From Streptomyces sp. Edi4 (lineage in GTDB: Bacteria; Actinomycetota; Actinomycetes; Streptomycetales; Streptomycetaceae): 64,000 nt of DNA. Below, in pieces: positions 50,696-59,247 of this stretch. Numbering within the stretch: the first letter of the stretch is position 1; each line of letters opens with the position of its first letter. The stretch spans positions 6,510,001 through 6,574,000 of the forward strand of contig NZ_JBEJGY010000004.1 of NCBI RefSeq assembly GCF_040253615.1, given 5' to 3'. Both the position numbers and the translations under genes were made by a program. Under the pieces are notes generated by a model, which saw nothing but the letters and a program-made list of their open reading frames with translations, was not told the DNA's origin and searched no databases.

Positions 50696-51030
50696 GCCGC
50701 GACGCTATCAACCCGGGCCCGGGAGGCAGTCGAAGGCAAAATATTTCTTGTCCGGACCCCGGGAATTCACGGGGAGTACGGCGCGCATGCCCAGCGCTGT
50801 CCCGCGCCACGCCCAGAAATGTACTATTTGCCGCGCCGGCATCTCGGATCCGTGCTACTGTTGATCCCAGTTGCAGTTGTGGTTCCCAAAGACTTCAAGT
50901 GCCTCGATGGTTTTATGCCGTCGGGCGCTTTTGTATTTCCGGTGCGTTTTCCGGACGGGGCAATCATCTCAGTAACGGGCGGGGTCAGCACAGTGCGGGC
51001 CCCCGGGCATTGCCCCGAAGGAGATATGAC
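50696..51030 (+). promoter_or_regulatory. AT-rich leader of the cold-shock gene
   Basis: 335-nt gene-free stretch, clearly lower in GC than the rest, with several TTTT and ATTT runs. Long inverted arms CGGGGCAAT (50956-50964) and ATTGCCCCG (51009-51017) form a 9-bp stem that ends right at the AAGGAG ribosome-binding site. Confidence 0.5.
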
Positions 51031-51234
51031 ATGGCTACTGGCACCGTGAAGTGGTTCAACGCGGAAAAGGGCTTCGGCTTCATCGAGCAGGAGGGTGGCG
51101 GCCCGGACGTGTTCGCCCACTACTCCAACATCGCCGCCCAGGGCTTCCGTGAGCTTCAGGAAGGCCAGAAGGTGAACTTCGACGTCACGCAGGGCCAGAA
51201 GGGCCCGCAGGCCGAGAACATCACGCCTGCCTGA
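51031..51234 (+). CDS. Cold-shock protein (CspA family)
   Basis: 67-aa single cold-shock domain. RNP1 KGFGFIEQ and RNP2 VFAHYSN are intact; the aromatic nucleic-acid-binding surface is conserved. AAGGAG lies 7 nt before the ATG. It is an RNA chaperone; the long upstream leader and the RNA helicase downstream fit a cold-response role. A hairpin with TTTTT closes the gene. Confidence 0.95.
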   Translation: MATGTVKWFNAEKGFGFIEQEGGGPDVFAHYSNIAAQGFRELQEGQKVNFDVTQGQKGPQAENITPA

Positions 51235-51290
51235 CGCTGAGGCGTTTTTCGCACGCGGCTGGGGCCCGCACCTTGGGGTGCGGGCCCCAG
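51224..51290 (+). terminator. Double terminator after the cold-shock gene
   Basis: First, CGCCT...AGGCG followed directly by TTTTT (51224-51249), across the stop codon. Second, a perfect 14-bp stem CTGGGGCCCGCACC/GGTGCGGGCCCCAG with a 4-nt loop (51259-51290). Confidence 0.7.
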
Positions 51291-51585
51291 CCCGTTGCTG
51301 TTCCATCGGGCCCGCCGTCACACCGTGACGGCACTCTCGCGGCCCTCGGGACGCCGGGAACCGTCCCGGGCGTCCCGTCACCCAGCGGACCCACCGCCAC
51401 GGCCACGGCCCGGCGGGGACCGGCCCGCTGTCCTGATCCGGACCGACCGCCACCGCGCGGCGGATGCCCGGCACTCCGACAACGGGCGAGGAATTCCCGC
51501 GCCCTCTGTACGGCCGGATCGGAATTCGACTTCTGTTTCCGGCTCGTTCTTGCGATGTTCCGGCGCCCCGATCGCGCCGGATATC

Positions 51586-51612
51586 CCTCGATACGTGCCA
51601 TATCGAGGAAGG
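51586..51612 (+). promoter_or_regulatory. Hairpin sequestering the helicase ribosome-binding site
   Basis: Perfect 8-bp stem CCTCGATA (51586-51593)/TATCGAGG (51601-51608) with a 7-nt loop. Its 3' arm includes the first half of the GAGGAAGG ribosome-binding site (51605-51612). It lies in the 3' part of a 328-nt spacer that is otherwise without gene. Confidence 0.5.
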
Positions 51613-51618
51613 TTCTCC

Positions 51619-53130
51619 TTGAACCGTTCAGCTCGCACGAACGACCGCTCCACCGCCGCCCGCAGGGGCGGCGCCGACCGGGGGGCCCGCTTCCGCCCCC
51701 AGGGCGCCGGCCGCTCCGGCGGCGCCCGCAGGCCCTCGGCCCCGCAGGGCGAGTTCGCCCTCCCTGTCACCGTCACCCCGCCGCTGCCGGCCGTCGAGCA
51801 CTTCGGTGACCTCGCCCTGCCGGCCCCGGTCCTCGAGCTGCTGAGCAGCCTGGGCATGAACGAGCCGTTCCCGATCCAGGCGGCCACGCTGCCCAACTCG
51901 CTGGCCGGCCGTGACGTCCTGGGCCGTGGCCGCACCGGCTCCGGCAAGACCCTCGCCTTCGGCCTCGCCCTCCTGGCGCGCACCGCGGGCCGCCGCGCCG
52001 ACTCCAAGAAGCCGCTCGCCCTGGTCCTGGTCCCCACGCGTGAGCTGGCCCAGCAGGTCACCGACGCCCTCACCCCGTACGCCAAGGCGCTGAGGCTGCG
52101 CATGGCCACCGTCGTCGGCGGCATGTCGATCGGGCGGCAGGCCGGCGCGCTGCGCTCCGGCGCCGAGGTCGTGGTGGCCACCCCCGGCCGCCTCAAGGAC
52201 CTCATCGAACGCCGTGACTGCCGTCTGGACGAGGTCGCCATCACCGTGCTCGACGAGGCCGACCAGATGGCCGACATGGGCTTCATGCCGCAGGTCACCG
52301 AACTCCTCGACCAGGTGCGCCCCGAGGGTCAGCGGATGCTGTTCTCGGCGACCCTCGACCGCAACGTGGACCTGCTGGTCCGGCGCTACCTGCACGACCC
52401 GGTCGTCCACTCCGTCGACCCCTCCGCCGGCGCGGTCACCACGATGGAGCACCACGTGCTGCACGTGCAGAGCGCCGACAAGTACGCCACGACCACCGAG
52501 ATCGCGGCCCGCGACGGCCGGGTGATCATGTTCCTCGACACCAAGCACGCCGTGGACCAGCTCACCAAGCACCTGCTCCAGAGCGGGGTGCGGGCAGCGG
52601 CCCTGCACGGTGGCAAGTCCCAGCCGCAGCGCACCCGCACCCTGGCCCAGTTCAAGACCGGCGCAGTCTCGGTCCTGGTCGCCACCAACGTCGCCGCGCG
52701 CGGCATCCACGTCGACAACCTCGACCTCGTCGTCAACGTCGACCCGCCGACCGACCACAAGGACTATCTGCACCGGGGCGGCCGCACCGCACGCGCCGGC
52801 GAGTCCGGCAGCGTCGTCACCCTGGTCCTGCCCAACCAGCGCCGCGACATGACCCGCCTGATGATGACCGCCGGGATCACCCCGACCATCACCCAGGTCC
52901 GCTCCGGCGAGGCCGAGCTGAGCCGCATCACCGGCGCCCAGGCACCCTCAGGCATCCCCGTCGGCCCCGTGGCGCCCCCCGCGGACCAGCCCAAGCGCGG
53001 CCAGGCCCCCTTCCGTGGCCGTGGCACCGCCCGTGGCCAGTCCGGCCGCCCCGCCACCTCGCGCCGCACCGGCGAGTCCCGCGAGCTGGCCGAGGCCCGC
53101 AAGGCGGCCCGCGTCCGCCGCGCCGCCTGA
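51619..53130 (+). CDS. DEAD-box RNA helicase
   Basis: 503-aa helicase. Q motif (F...PFPIQAATLP), motif I GRGRTGSGKT, Ia PTRELAQQ, II DEAD (VLDEADQM), III SAT (FSATLD), IV-VI with HRGGRTARAGESG are all present. A basic disordered N-terminus of about 45 residues and a C-terminal tail with RG-rich patches (FRGRGTARGQSGR) flank the core. TTG 51619 was chosen for the AGGAAGG site 6 nt upstream. Next to a cold-shock gene, it probably acts in cold-stable RNA unwinding or ribosome assembly. Confidence 0.92.
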   Translation: MNRSARTNDRSTAARRGGADRGARFRPQGAGRSGGARRPSAPQGEFALPVTVTPPLPAVEHFGDLALPAPVLELLSSLGMNEPFPIQAATLPNSLAGRDVLGRGRTGSGKTLAFGLALLARTAGRRADSKKPLALVLVPTRELAQQVTDALTPYAKALRLRMATVVGGMSIGRQAGALRSGAEVVVATPGRLKDLIERRDCRLDEVAITVLDEADQMADMGFMPQVTELLDQVRPEGQRMLFSATLDRNVDLLVRRYLHDPVVHSVDPSAGAVTTMEHHVLHVQSADKYATTTEIAARDGRVIMFLDTKHAVDQLTKHLLQSGVRAAALHGGKSQPQRTRTLAQFKTGAVSVLVATNVAARGIHVDNLDLVVNVDPPTDHKDYLHRGGRTARAGESGSVVTLVLPNQRRDMTRLMMTAGITPTITQVRSGEAELSRITGAQAPSGIPVGPVAPPADQPKRGQAPFRGRGTARGQSGRPATSRRTGESRELAEARKAARVRRAA

Positions 53131-53388
53131 CCAACTCACCCCTGCCGCACGGCAGTCGGCCACCACGGGCCCTTGCCCCCGCGCATCGCGCGCGGAGGTG
53201 AGGGCCCGCGTCGTGACACCGCACGCGACGGCCCCGGCCGAGGACATTCCGGGCGCCGGCCATCGCGATGTCCGGCGCCCCGAAGCGGCCGGACGGCCAC
53301 ACGTCGGGGACGGCGGACCCCCAGGTACTGTCGGTGCGAGTCCACCCGGGGCCGCCCGGGCCGTCGGGGATTCCAAGGGGGCGCGTTC

Positions 53389-54267
53389 ATGGTTCTGGCG
53401 TATCTGCCGAGCCCTTCCCAGGGGGTGTGGCACCTGGGGCCGATACCGATCAGGGCGTACGCGCTGTGCATCATCGCCGGTGTCTTCGCGGGCGTGTGGC
53501 TCACCCGGCGACGGTGGGCGGCGCGTGGAGGCACCCCCGCCGACATTTCTGCCATCTCCGACATCGCGGTGTGGGCGGTGCCGTTCGGACTTCTCGGCGG
53601 CCGGCTCTACCACGTGATCACCGACCCGGAGCTGTACTTCACGGCGGGCCGCCAGCCCATCAGGGCGCTGTACATCTGGGACGGCGGCCTCGGCATTCCC
53701 GGGGCCGTGGCGCTCGGCGCGCTGGGAGCCTGGCTGGGCTGCCGCCGCCGGGGCATCACCCTGGCCGACTTCGCCGACGCGGCCGCGCCCGGCCTCGTCC
53801 TGGCCCAGGCGATGGGGCGCTGGGGCAATTACTTCAACCAGGAACTGTTCGGCACCCCCACCTCCCTGCCGTGGAAGCTGCTGATCGACCCGGCCCACCG
53901 GCCCGACGACACACCCACCGTCGCCTTCTACCACCCGACCTTCCTGTACGAGTGCGTATGGGACCTGGGCGTCGTGGCGCTGCTCCTGTGGCTCGACCGG
54001 CGGTACGCCATGCGGCGCGGGCGCCTCTTCGCGTGCTACGTCCTCGCCTACACCGCGGGGCGGGCCTGGATCGAGGCGCTGCGCGTCGACCACGCCAACC
54101 ACTTCCTGGGCCTGCGTCTCAACGACTGGGTATCCCTTGCCCTGTTCCTCGGCGCCGCCGCCTTCCTGATCCTCTCCCGCCGTCCCGCGCCGGCCGACGG
54201 CGCCGCGACCGTGACGCCGGACGATCCAGGCGAGCTGAACAAGGACGAGAAGGCGCCGGCCCCGTAA
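53389..54267 (+). CDS. lgt: Prolipoprotein diacylglyceryl transferase
   Basis: 292-aa membrane enzyme with seven hydrophobic segments. The Lgt signature GRWGNYFNQELFG (about residues 143-155), the N-terminal HLGPIPIRAYAL and the HPTFLYECVWD motif are intact. It transfers diacylglycerol to the lipobox cysteine of lipoproteins such as the SsuA-like one in this window. The C-terminus is short, without the long tail seen in many streptomycete Lgt, so it may be one of two paralogues. It converges with the giant ATPase gene, 3 nt between stops. Confidence 0.92.
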   Translation: MVLAYLPSPSQGVWHLGPIPIRAYALCIIAGVFAGVWLTRRRWAARGGTPADISAISDIAVWAVPFGLLGGRLYHVITDPELYFTAGRQPIRALYIWDGGLGIPGAVALGALGAWLGCRRRGITLADFADAAAPGLVLAQAMGRWGNYFNQELFGTPTSLPWKLLIDPAHRPDDTPTVAFYHPTFLYECVWDLGVVALLLWLDRRYAMRRGRLFACYVLAYTAGRAWIEALRVDHANHFLGLRLNDWVSLALFLGAAAFLILSRRPAPADGAATVTPDDPGELNKDEKAPAP

Positions 54268-54270
54268 CCG

Positions 54271-57200
54271 TCAGGGCCCGGGCGTTGTCCTCGGGCGCCC
54301 CGCGTGCCGTACGCCCGGGGTGACCAGTGGGAAACGGGGATCGCCCGCCCTGGTGATGGCGGATTCGACGGCCGCGACGCGCTCAGCGAGCAGCCCGAGC
54401 GCCGCCACGGCCCGGGTGAGCGGATCGTCCTCGGGGCCGCCGAGCGCCTGGGTGCGTACGTACGCGGAGGTGATCTCCGCCCAGCGGGCGGACTGTTCGG
54501 CGGTGTGGCCGCCCCGCAGCGCGGCCAGCTTGAGCAGGTTGGACTCGGCGCCGGTGGTGAGCGTCTGGGCCTCGCCCGCGTAGTGGTCGTCGATGACGGC
54601 GGCGAGCTCGGCGTCGTTCATGACCGGGTCGATCCGTGCGACGATCTTGTTCATGTCGCGGTACGAGCCCTGGAGCCGGAAGGGCGGCTCGGTGCGGCTG
54701 CTGTCGCTTTGGGCGGCCGAGGCGATGTAGGCGGCGTTGACGGCGAGGACGGTGGCCCGGGCCGTGAGCAGATGCCGCAGCACGGCGACGATCCGCTCCA
54801 ACTCGGCGGGTGGGTAAGGGTGGTTGAGCCGGTCGGCGCGGGCCGCCGGGTCGCCATCGGCGAGGCGCAGGAGCAGGTCGAGATCGGCGCGCTCACGCCC
54901 CGCGAGCGGGGCGAGCACCGGGTTGGAGGTCAACGCGTTCTCCACGAAGCTCAGCGCGAACACGCTCTCCTTGCCGGTGAGCACGTCGCCCAGGTTCCAC
55001 ACATCGGCCCGATTGGCCAGCATGTCGGGGATGCGGAAGCGCTGCCCGGACTCGGTGTAGGGGTTGCCCGCCATGCAGACGGCGAAGCGCTTGCCGCGCA
55101 AGTCGTGGCTGCGGGTCCGCCCGTCCCACACGCCTTCCGCGCGGCGCGTGGCGTCGCACAGCGAGATGAACTTCTGTAGCAGCTCCGGTGAGGTGTGCTG
55201 GATGTCGTCGAGGTGGAGCAGGGTGTTGTTGCCCGTCTCCAGCGCGAAGTTGATCTTCTCGACCTCCCGGCGGGCGGTGGCGTTGGGCGCCTCGGCCGGG
55301 TCGAGCGAGGTGACCGCGTGGCCGAGAGCCGGTCCGTCGACCTTGACCAGGACCAGACCGAGCCGGCTCGCGACGTACTCCATCAGGGTCGTCTTGCCGT
55401 AGCCCGGCGGGGAGATGAGCAGAAGCAGCCCGTTGTTGTCGGTGCGTCTGGTGGCGCCGCTCGCGCCGAGCTGCCTGGCCAGGCTGTCCCCGATGAGCGG
55501 CAGGAAGACCTCGTCGAGCAGACGGTTGCGGACGAAGGAGGACATGACCCGCGGCCGGTACTCCTCCAGGCGCAGCCGCTCACGTTCGGCCGCGACGAGC
55601 GCCGTGCGCCGGCGTTGGTAGTCGCGGAAACCCACGGCGGTGCGGTCGGTGAACTCCGCTGTCCTGGCGAGGAGTTCGTCGATACGGACGGTGAGGGTGC
55701 GGTTCGCGCCGATGCGCGGGTGCGTGCCGAGCAGGCCCTCGACGGTGACGGAGAGCGGCGCGTCGCAGTCATGGCGCGCGAGGTCCGGGCAGAGTTCGAC
55801 GGCGACCGCCTCGGCGAGGTCCCCGGCGTCGGCGCTCTCGCCCGCCGCCGAGGCGTAGGAGGACAGCCACGCCTCGACGAGCTGGCGCCGGTCGGCAAGG
55901 GAGTCGAGAGCGGCCAAGTCCTCCTCGTAGGCCGAAGTCCCCGCCGCGCGACGGAACTTGTCCAGCAGGTCGCGGGTGGTACTGCGGGTGACGAACCCCT
56001 CGGGCGAGCAGGCCAGCTCCTCGAAGAGGTAGGCGGCGGCCGGAGCGGACCCGCCCAGGGCGCCGGCCAGTTCGGCCAGGAAGTCGGCGATGGCAGGGGA
56101 TGGGCCGAACGCCGCGCGTGCGCGGGCCAGCGACACCGCGCGCCGCGTCCACGTCTCCCGCTCGGGCCCGGTCGTGCGATGAGCCCAGAACAGCTGGGCC
56201 TCGGCGCGCGCCGACGGGGTGTGGCGCAGCAGCCCCGCGCCGTCGTGCAACCGCAGCAGAGCTTCGAGAAGGAGAGCGGCGTCGTGGTCGTGGACGCCCC
56301 GCTCATACCCCTCGTCGTACGCCGTCTCGGCCGCCCGCCGCGCCAGTTGGAGCAGGTCCGCGCCGGCCAGGGCGGCGGCGCCGTGCTCGGTGAACAGGCG
56401 CACCGCCAGATACTCGGCGCGGTAGACGTCGGCGTTCTCCGAGGGCAGCGTCTGCTCCCAGTAGGGCCGGGTGGCCAAGAACGCCGGGTCCTCGACGGGG
56501 GAGCGGTAGTCCGTGCCGGTCAGCGCGAAGGCCAGCCCTTCGCCGTCGGGGACCAGGGTGAGTTCGAGGGGCTGGGAGTTGACCGCGAACGCGTGCCGCC
56601 CGAGGCGCACGGTCCTGCCGCCGTCGCTGTACAGCTCGGTACGGTCGCGAAGGGCGCGCCCGGCCTCCTCGCGGACCGCCTTGAGGCGCCCCTGAAGTTC
56701 CTCCGCCCGCACCGGCTCGCCCAGTTCGCGCAGTTCCTCCGCGACCCGGCGCACCTTCGCGACCATGGGGTCGGACGCGAAACAGGTGTTGACCGCGTCC
56801 AGGTCGGCGAGCGCCGTCAGACGGCGGGCGATCGTGTCCAGGACCCGGGTGGCCGAGTGCGCCAGGCGTTCCGCGCGGCCGGCCAGGGCGTCGCGCAGTG
56901 TCTGTTCGCGAGCCGAGAACGCCTCGTACACCTCGGCGCGTCGGGCGCCGAGCGCGGTCAGGGCGGCGTCGGATTCCGCGAACCGCGACTCCAGGTTCTC
57001 CAACCGCAGCAGAATTCCCGCGAGTTGTTCCTCGCAGGCCCCCGGGGTGGTGGCGGCCGCCAGCGCGCCGGTGACGGACTGCCCCAACAGGCCCATTTCC
57101 GCCGCGAATTCGGCGGCGCTCTCGTGCTCGCTCAGCTCACGGCGGCGCGCGTCGAGGATGGCACGGGCCCGGTTGACGCCGCCCAGGACGTCCGCGATCC

Positions 57201-59172
57201 GCTCCAGGATCGAGGTGCGGACGGTCGCGTCGCCCGTGTCGAGCGAAGCCACCACCTCGGTGACCGTCCGCAGCCCCTCGGTCTGTTCGTCGAGCCGGGC
57301 GGCCACGGGGGCCGCGTCGGCGACCGTGGCGACCGTCTCGGCCCGCGCCGTGATCCGCTCGATGTCCTCGTGGTAGCCGGCGAAGGCGTCCTCGCGCGCA
57401 AGGAAGGCGACCGCGCGCTGGGCGAAGGCGGCGATGTCGGCCGTGACCTCCTTGGCGAGCTCGTCCACGCGTGCGGTGTCGGCGTACCGCAACTCCTTCA
57501 AGGTGATCAAGTGGCCCTGTGCGGTGCGCAGTTCGGTGAGCCGGTCCAGCCAGTCGGCCGCGTCGCGCGGCACCTCGCCGCGGACCCGGCGTACGAGGGA
57601 GGCGATCGCCTCGGCGGCCACGTCCACCGCGTCGCGGGCCCGCCGGGTGAGCGTCTGGACGGTCTCGAACTCGGCGAGCACCTGCTCGGCGGTGGCCCTG
57701 ACCTCGCTCAACGGGCCCAGCAGGTCGCCCACGTCGGGATCGCCGAGCCAGTGGTGGGTGTCGGCGGCGCGTACACAGGAGGCGAGCAGCGCCTCGTAGA
57801 CACCGGTCGTGGGGGCGCCGGTCGCGGTGACCGCGCGCGCCAGCGAGAGGCAGTCGGAGATGCCGCGCACGAGATCCGCGTCGCCGAAGCGGGCCAGCGG
57901 CCCTGAGCCGGCGGGCCGGGCGGCGGCGTAGGTGTCGCTGACGTAGGGGGAGCGCCAGCGCTGGAGGGGGTGGACGCGGGCCGGTTCGGCGTCGCCCCGC
58001 GCGCCGTCCGCACGCAGCACCCAAAGGGTGCCGTCCTCGAAGAGCGCGTAACCGTGGCAGGACAGCGGTGCGGTGATGGACTTGGCGATGACGTCGTAGG
58101 GCAGGAGCAGGCTGCGGCCATCGGCGCGGGCGTGGAAGACGTACAGCACGTCCTGACCGCCGGGCGAGCGCAGCGTCCGCTCGAACTCCAGGCCGTCGGT
58201 GGCGGTCTCGAAGGTCTTGGCAGTGCCGTCCGCCAGGCAGTAGCCGCCGGGGAAGACGATGCCCTGGTCGTCGGGGAGCAGTCGGCACGCCTGCCCGATG
58301 CCGTCCAGGCGCACCACGGTCCTGGTGGCACGGTTGAAGACGAGATGGCGCGGCGCTTCCTCCTTGTAGGGGCGTACCCGCAGCAGGATCAGCTGCCCCG
58401 CGCGGGCGTACTCGACGTCCGCGTCGGCGAGGGACTGAAGGGGCTCCGCGACCGACTCGGTGTGGATGCCCGCGCCCGTCTCGGTGTCGTCCTCGGTCTT
58501 GACCGTGAGGGTCCCGCCGACTGTCGAGACGAACACCTCTCCGCCGATGGAGACGTGGGGGTGGCGGCCAAGGACGTGGTCCTCGCGGGTGGTGGCGGTC
58601 CACTCGACGTCCTGGGCGGGCGGGAAGACGTGATCGCGCTCGCCCCGGTCGTCGAGGAAGGCGGCGCCGTCACCGTCCAGGGCCCAGCGCAGGACGCGGA
58701 CGTCCTCACCGCTCTCACCCGTCCTGAAGACGGCAAGCAGCCTGCCCTCGACCAGGCGCAGCCGCAGGAGCCGGGCCTCGCGGTAGTAGCGGTGCAGCGC
58801 GGTGAACGCGCGGACGAACGCGGGATCGTCGAGCAGGCCGGGGACCGCGTCGTCGGGAAGCGGCTGGAGGTGGTGGTCGTACAGCGTGAAGACGTCACCG
58901 ACCGCCGTCTCCTCCTTCAGGCCCGCGACGACGGAGCGGCCGAACAGCAGGCGGCCGCCGACCGCCACCACGTCGCGGGCCACGGCGCTGTCCTCGGTGC
59001 GCAGCCGCTCGGTGCCGGCGAGAGCCAGCTCGGCGGAGCCGAACTCCTCGGTGCGGCGCTCATTGAGCGCTTCGGCCCTGCGGGCCAGCTCGGCGGCCTG
59101 CGCGGCCAGGCGGTCCCGCAGCACCTCATAGGTGCCCGCGTCCAGGGCGGACGAGGGGGACGTGCTGTTCAT
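54271..59172 (-). CDS. Giant AAA-type ATPase (so-called DNA repair ATPase), flotillin-linked
   Basis: 1633-aa protein. Residues 1-460 are mixed beta/alpha with many short strands; about 500-880 are helical and coiled-coil-like (long heptad-like runs of A, L, E, R); the C-terminal third has an AAA core with Walker A SPPGYGKTT (Lys1260), Walker B LLHLDD (Asp1322, Asp1323), sensor-1-like CMAGNPYTESG and an arginine-rich sensor region. Family members are labelled DNA repair ATPase in databases, but with no biochemical basis that I know of. It is the last gene of a three-gene operon with a flotillin and a YqiJ-like protein, which suggests remodelling of membrane-associated assemblies. Confidence 0.85.
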   Translation of the reverse strand: MNSTSPSSALDAGTYEVLRDRLAAQAAELARRAEALNERRTEEFGSAELALAGTERLRTEDSAVARDVVAVGGRLLFGRSVVAGLKEETAVGDVFTLYDHHLQPLPDDAVPGLLDDPAFVRAFTALHRYYREARLLRLRLVEGRLLAVFRTGESGEDVRVLRWALDGDGAAFLDDRGERDHVFPPAQDVEWTATTREDHVLGRHPHVSIGGEVFVSTVGGTLTVKTEDDTETGAGIHTESVAEPLQSLADADVEYARAGQLILLRVRPYKEEAPRHLVFNRATRTVVRLDGIGQACRLLPDDQGIVFPGGYCLADGTAKTFETATDGLEFERTLRSPGGQDVLYVFHARADGRSLLLPYDVIAKSITAPLSCHGYALFEDGTLWVLRADGARGDAEPARVHPLQRWRSPYVSDTYAAARPAGSGPLARFGDADLVRGISDCLSLARAVTATGAPTTGVYEALLASCVRAADTHHWLGDPDVGDLLGPLSEVRATAEQVLAEFETVQTLTRRARDAVDVAAEAIASLVRRVRGEVPRDAADWLDRLTELRTAQGHLITLKELRYADTARVDELAKEVTADIAAFAQRAVAFLAREDAFAGYHEDIERITARAETVATVADAAPVAARLDEQTEGLRTVTEVVASLDTGDATVRTSILERIADVLGGVNRARAILDARRRELSEHESAAEFAAEMGLLGQSVTGALAAATTPGACEEQLAGILLRLENLESRFAESDAALTALGARRAEVYEAFSAREQTLRDALAGRAERLAHSATRVLDTIARRLTALADLDAVNTCFASDPMVAKVRRVAEELRELGEPVRAEELQGRLKAVREEAGRALRDRTELYSDGGRTVRLGRHAFAVNSQPLELTLVPDGEGLAFALTGTDYRSPVEDPAFLATRPYWEQTLPSENADVYRAEYLAVRLFTEHGAAALAGADLLQLARRAAETAYDEGYERGVHDHDAALLLEALLRLHDGAGLLRHTPSARAEAQLFWAHRTTGPERETWTRRAVSLARARAAFGPSPAIADFLAELAGALGGSAPAAAYLFEELACSPEGFVTRSTTRDLLDKFRRAAGTSAYEEDLAALDSLADRRQLVEAWLSSYASAAGESADAGDLAEAVAVELCPDLARHDCDAPLSVTVEGLLGTHPRIGANRTLTVRIDELLARTAEFTDRTAVGFRDYQRRRTALVAAERERLRLEEYRPRVMSSFVRNRLLDEVFLPLIGDSLARQLGASGATRRTDNNGLLLLISPPGYGKTTLMEYVASRLGLVLVKVDGPALGHAVTSLDPAEAPNATARREVEKINFALETGNNTLLHLDDIQHTSPELLQKFISLCDATRRAEGVWDGRTRSHDLRGKRFAVCMAGNPYTESGQRFRIPDMLANRADVWNLGDVLTGKESVFALSFVENALTSNPVLAPLAGRERADLDLLLRLADGDPAARADRLNHPYPPAELERIVAVLRHLLTARATVLAVNAAYIASAAQSDSSRTEPPFRLQGSYRDMNKIVARIDPVMNDAELAAVIDDHYAGEAQTLTTGAESNLLKLAALRGGHTAEQSARWAEITSAYVRTQALGGPEDDPLTRAVAALGLLAERVAAVESAITRAGDPRFPLVTPGVRHAGRPRTTPGP

Positions 59173-59247
59173 GGTGGGGCTCCCTGCGGGTGCGTACGGA
59201 GGGGATCCGGGGCTCGTCGCGGCGCGCGGCGGGCCCCGGACCGTGCG

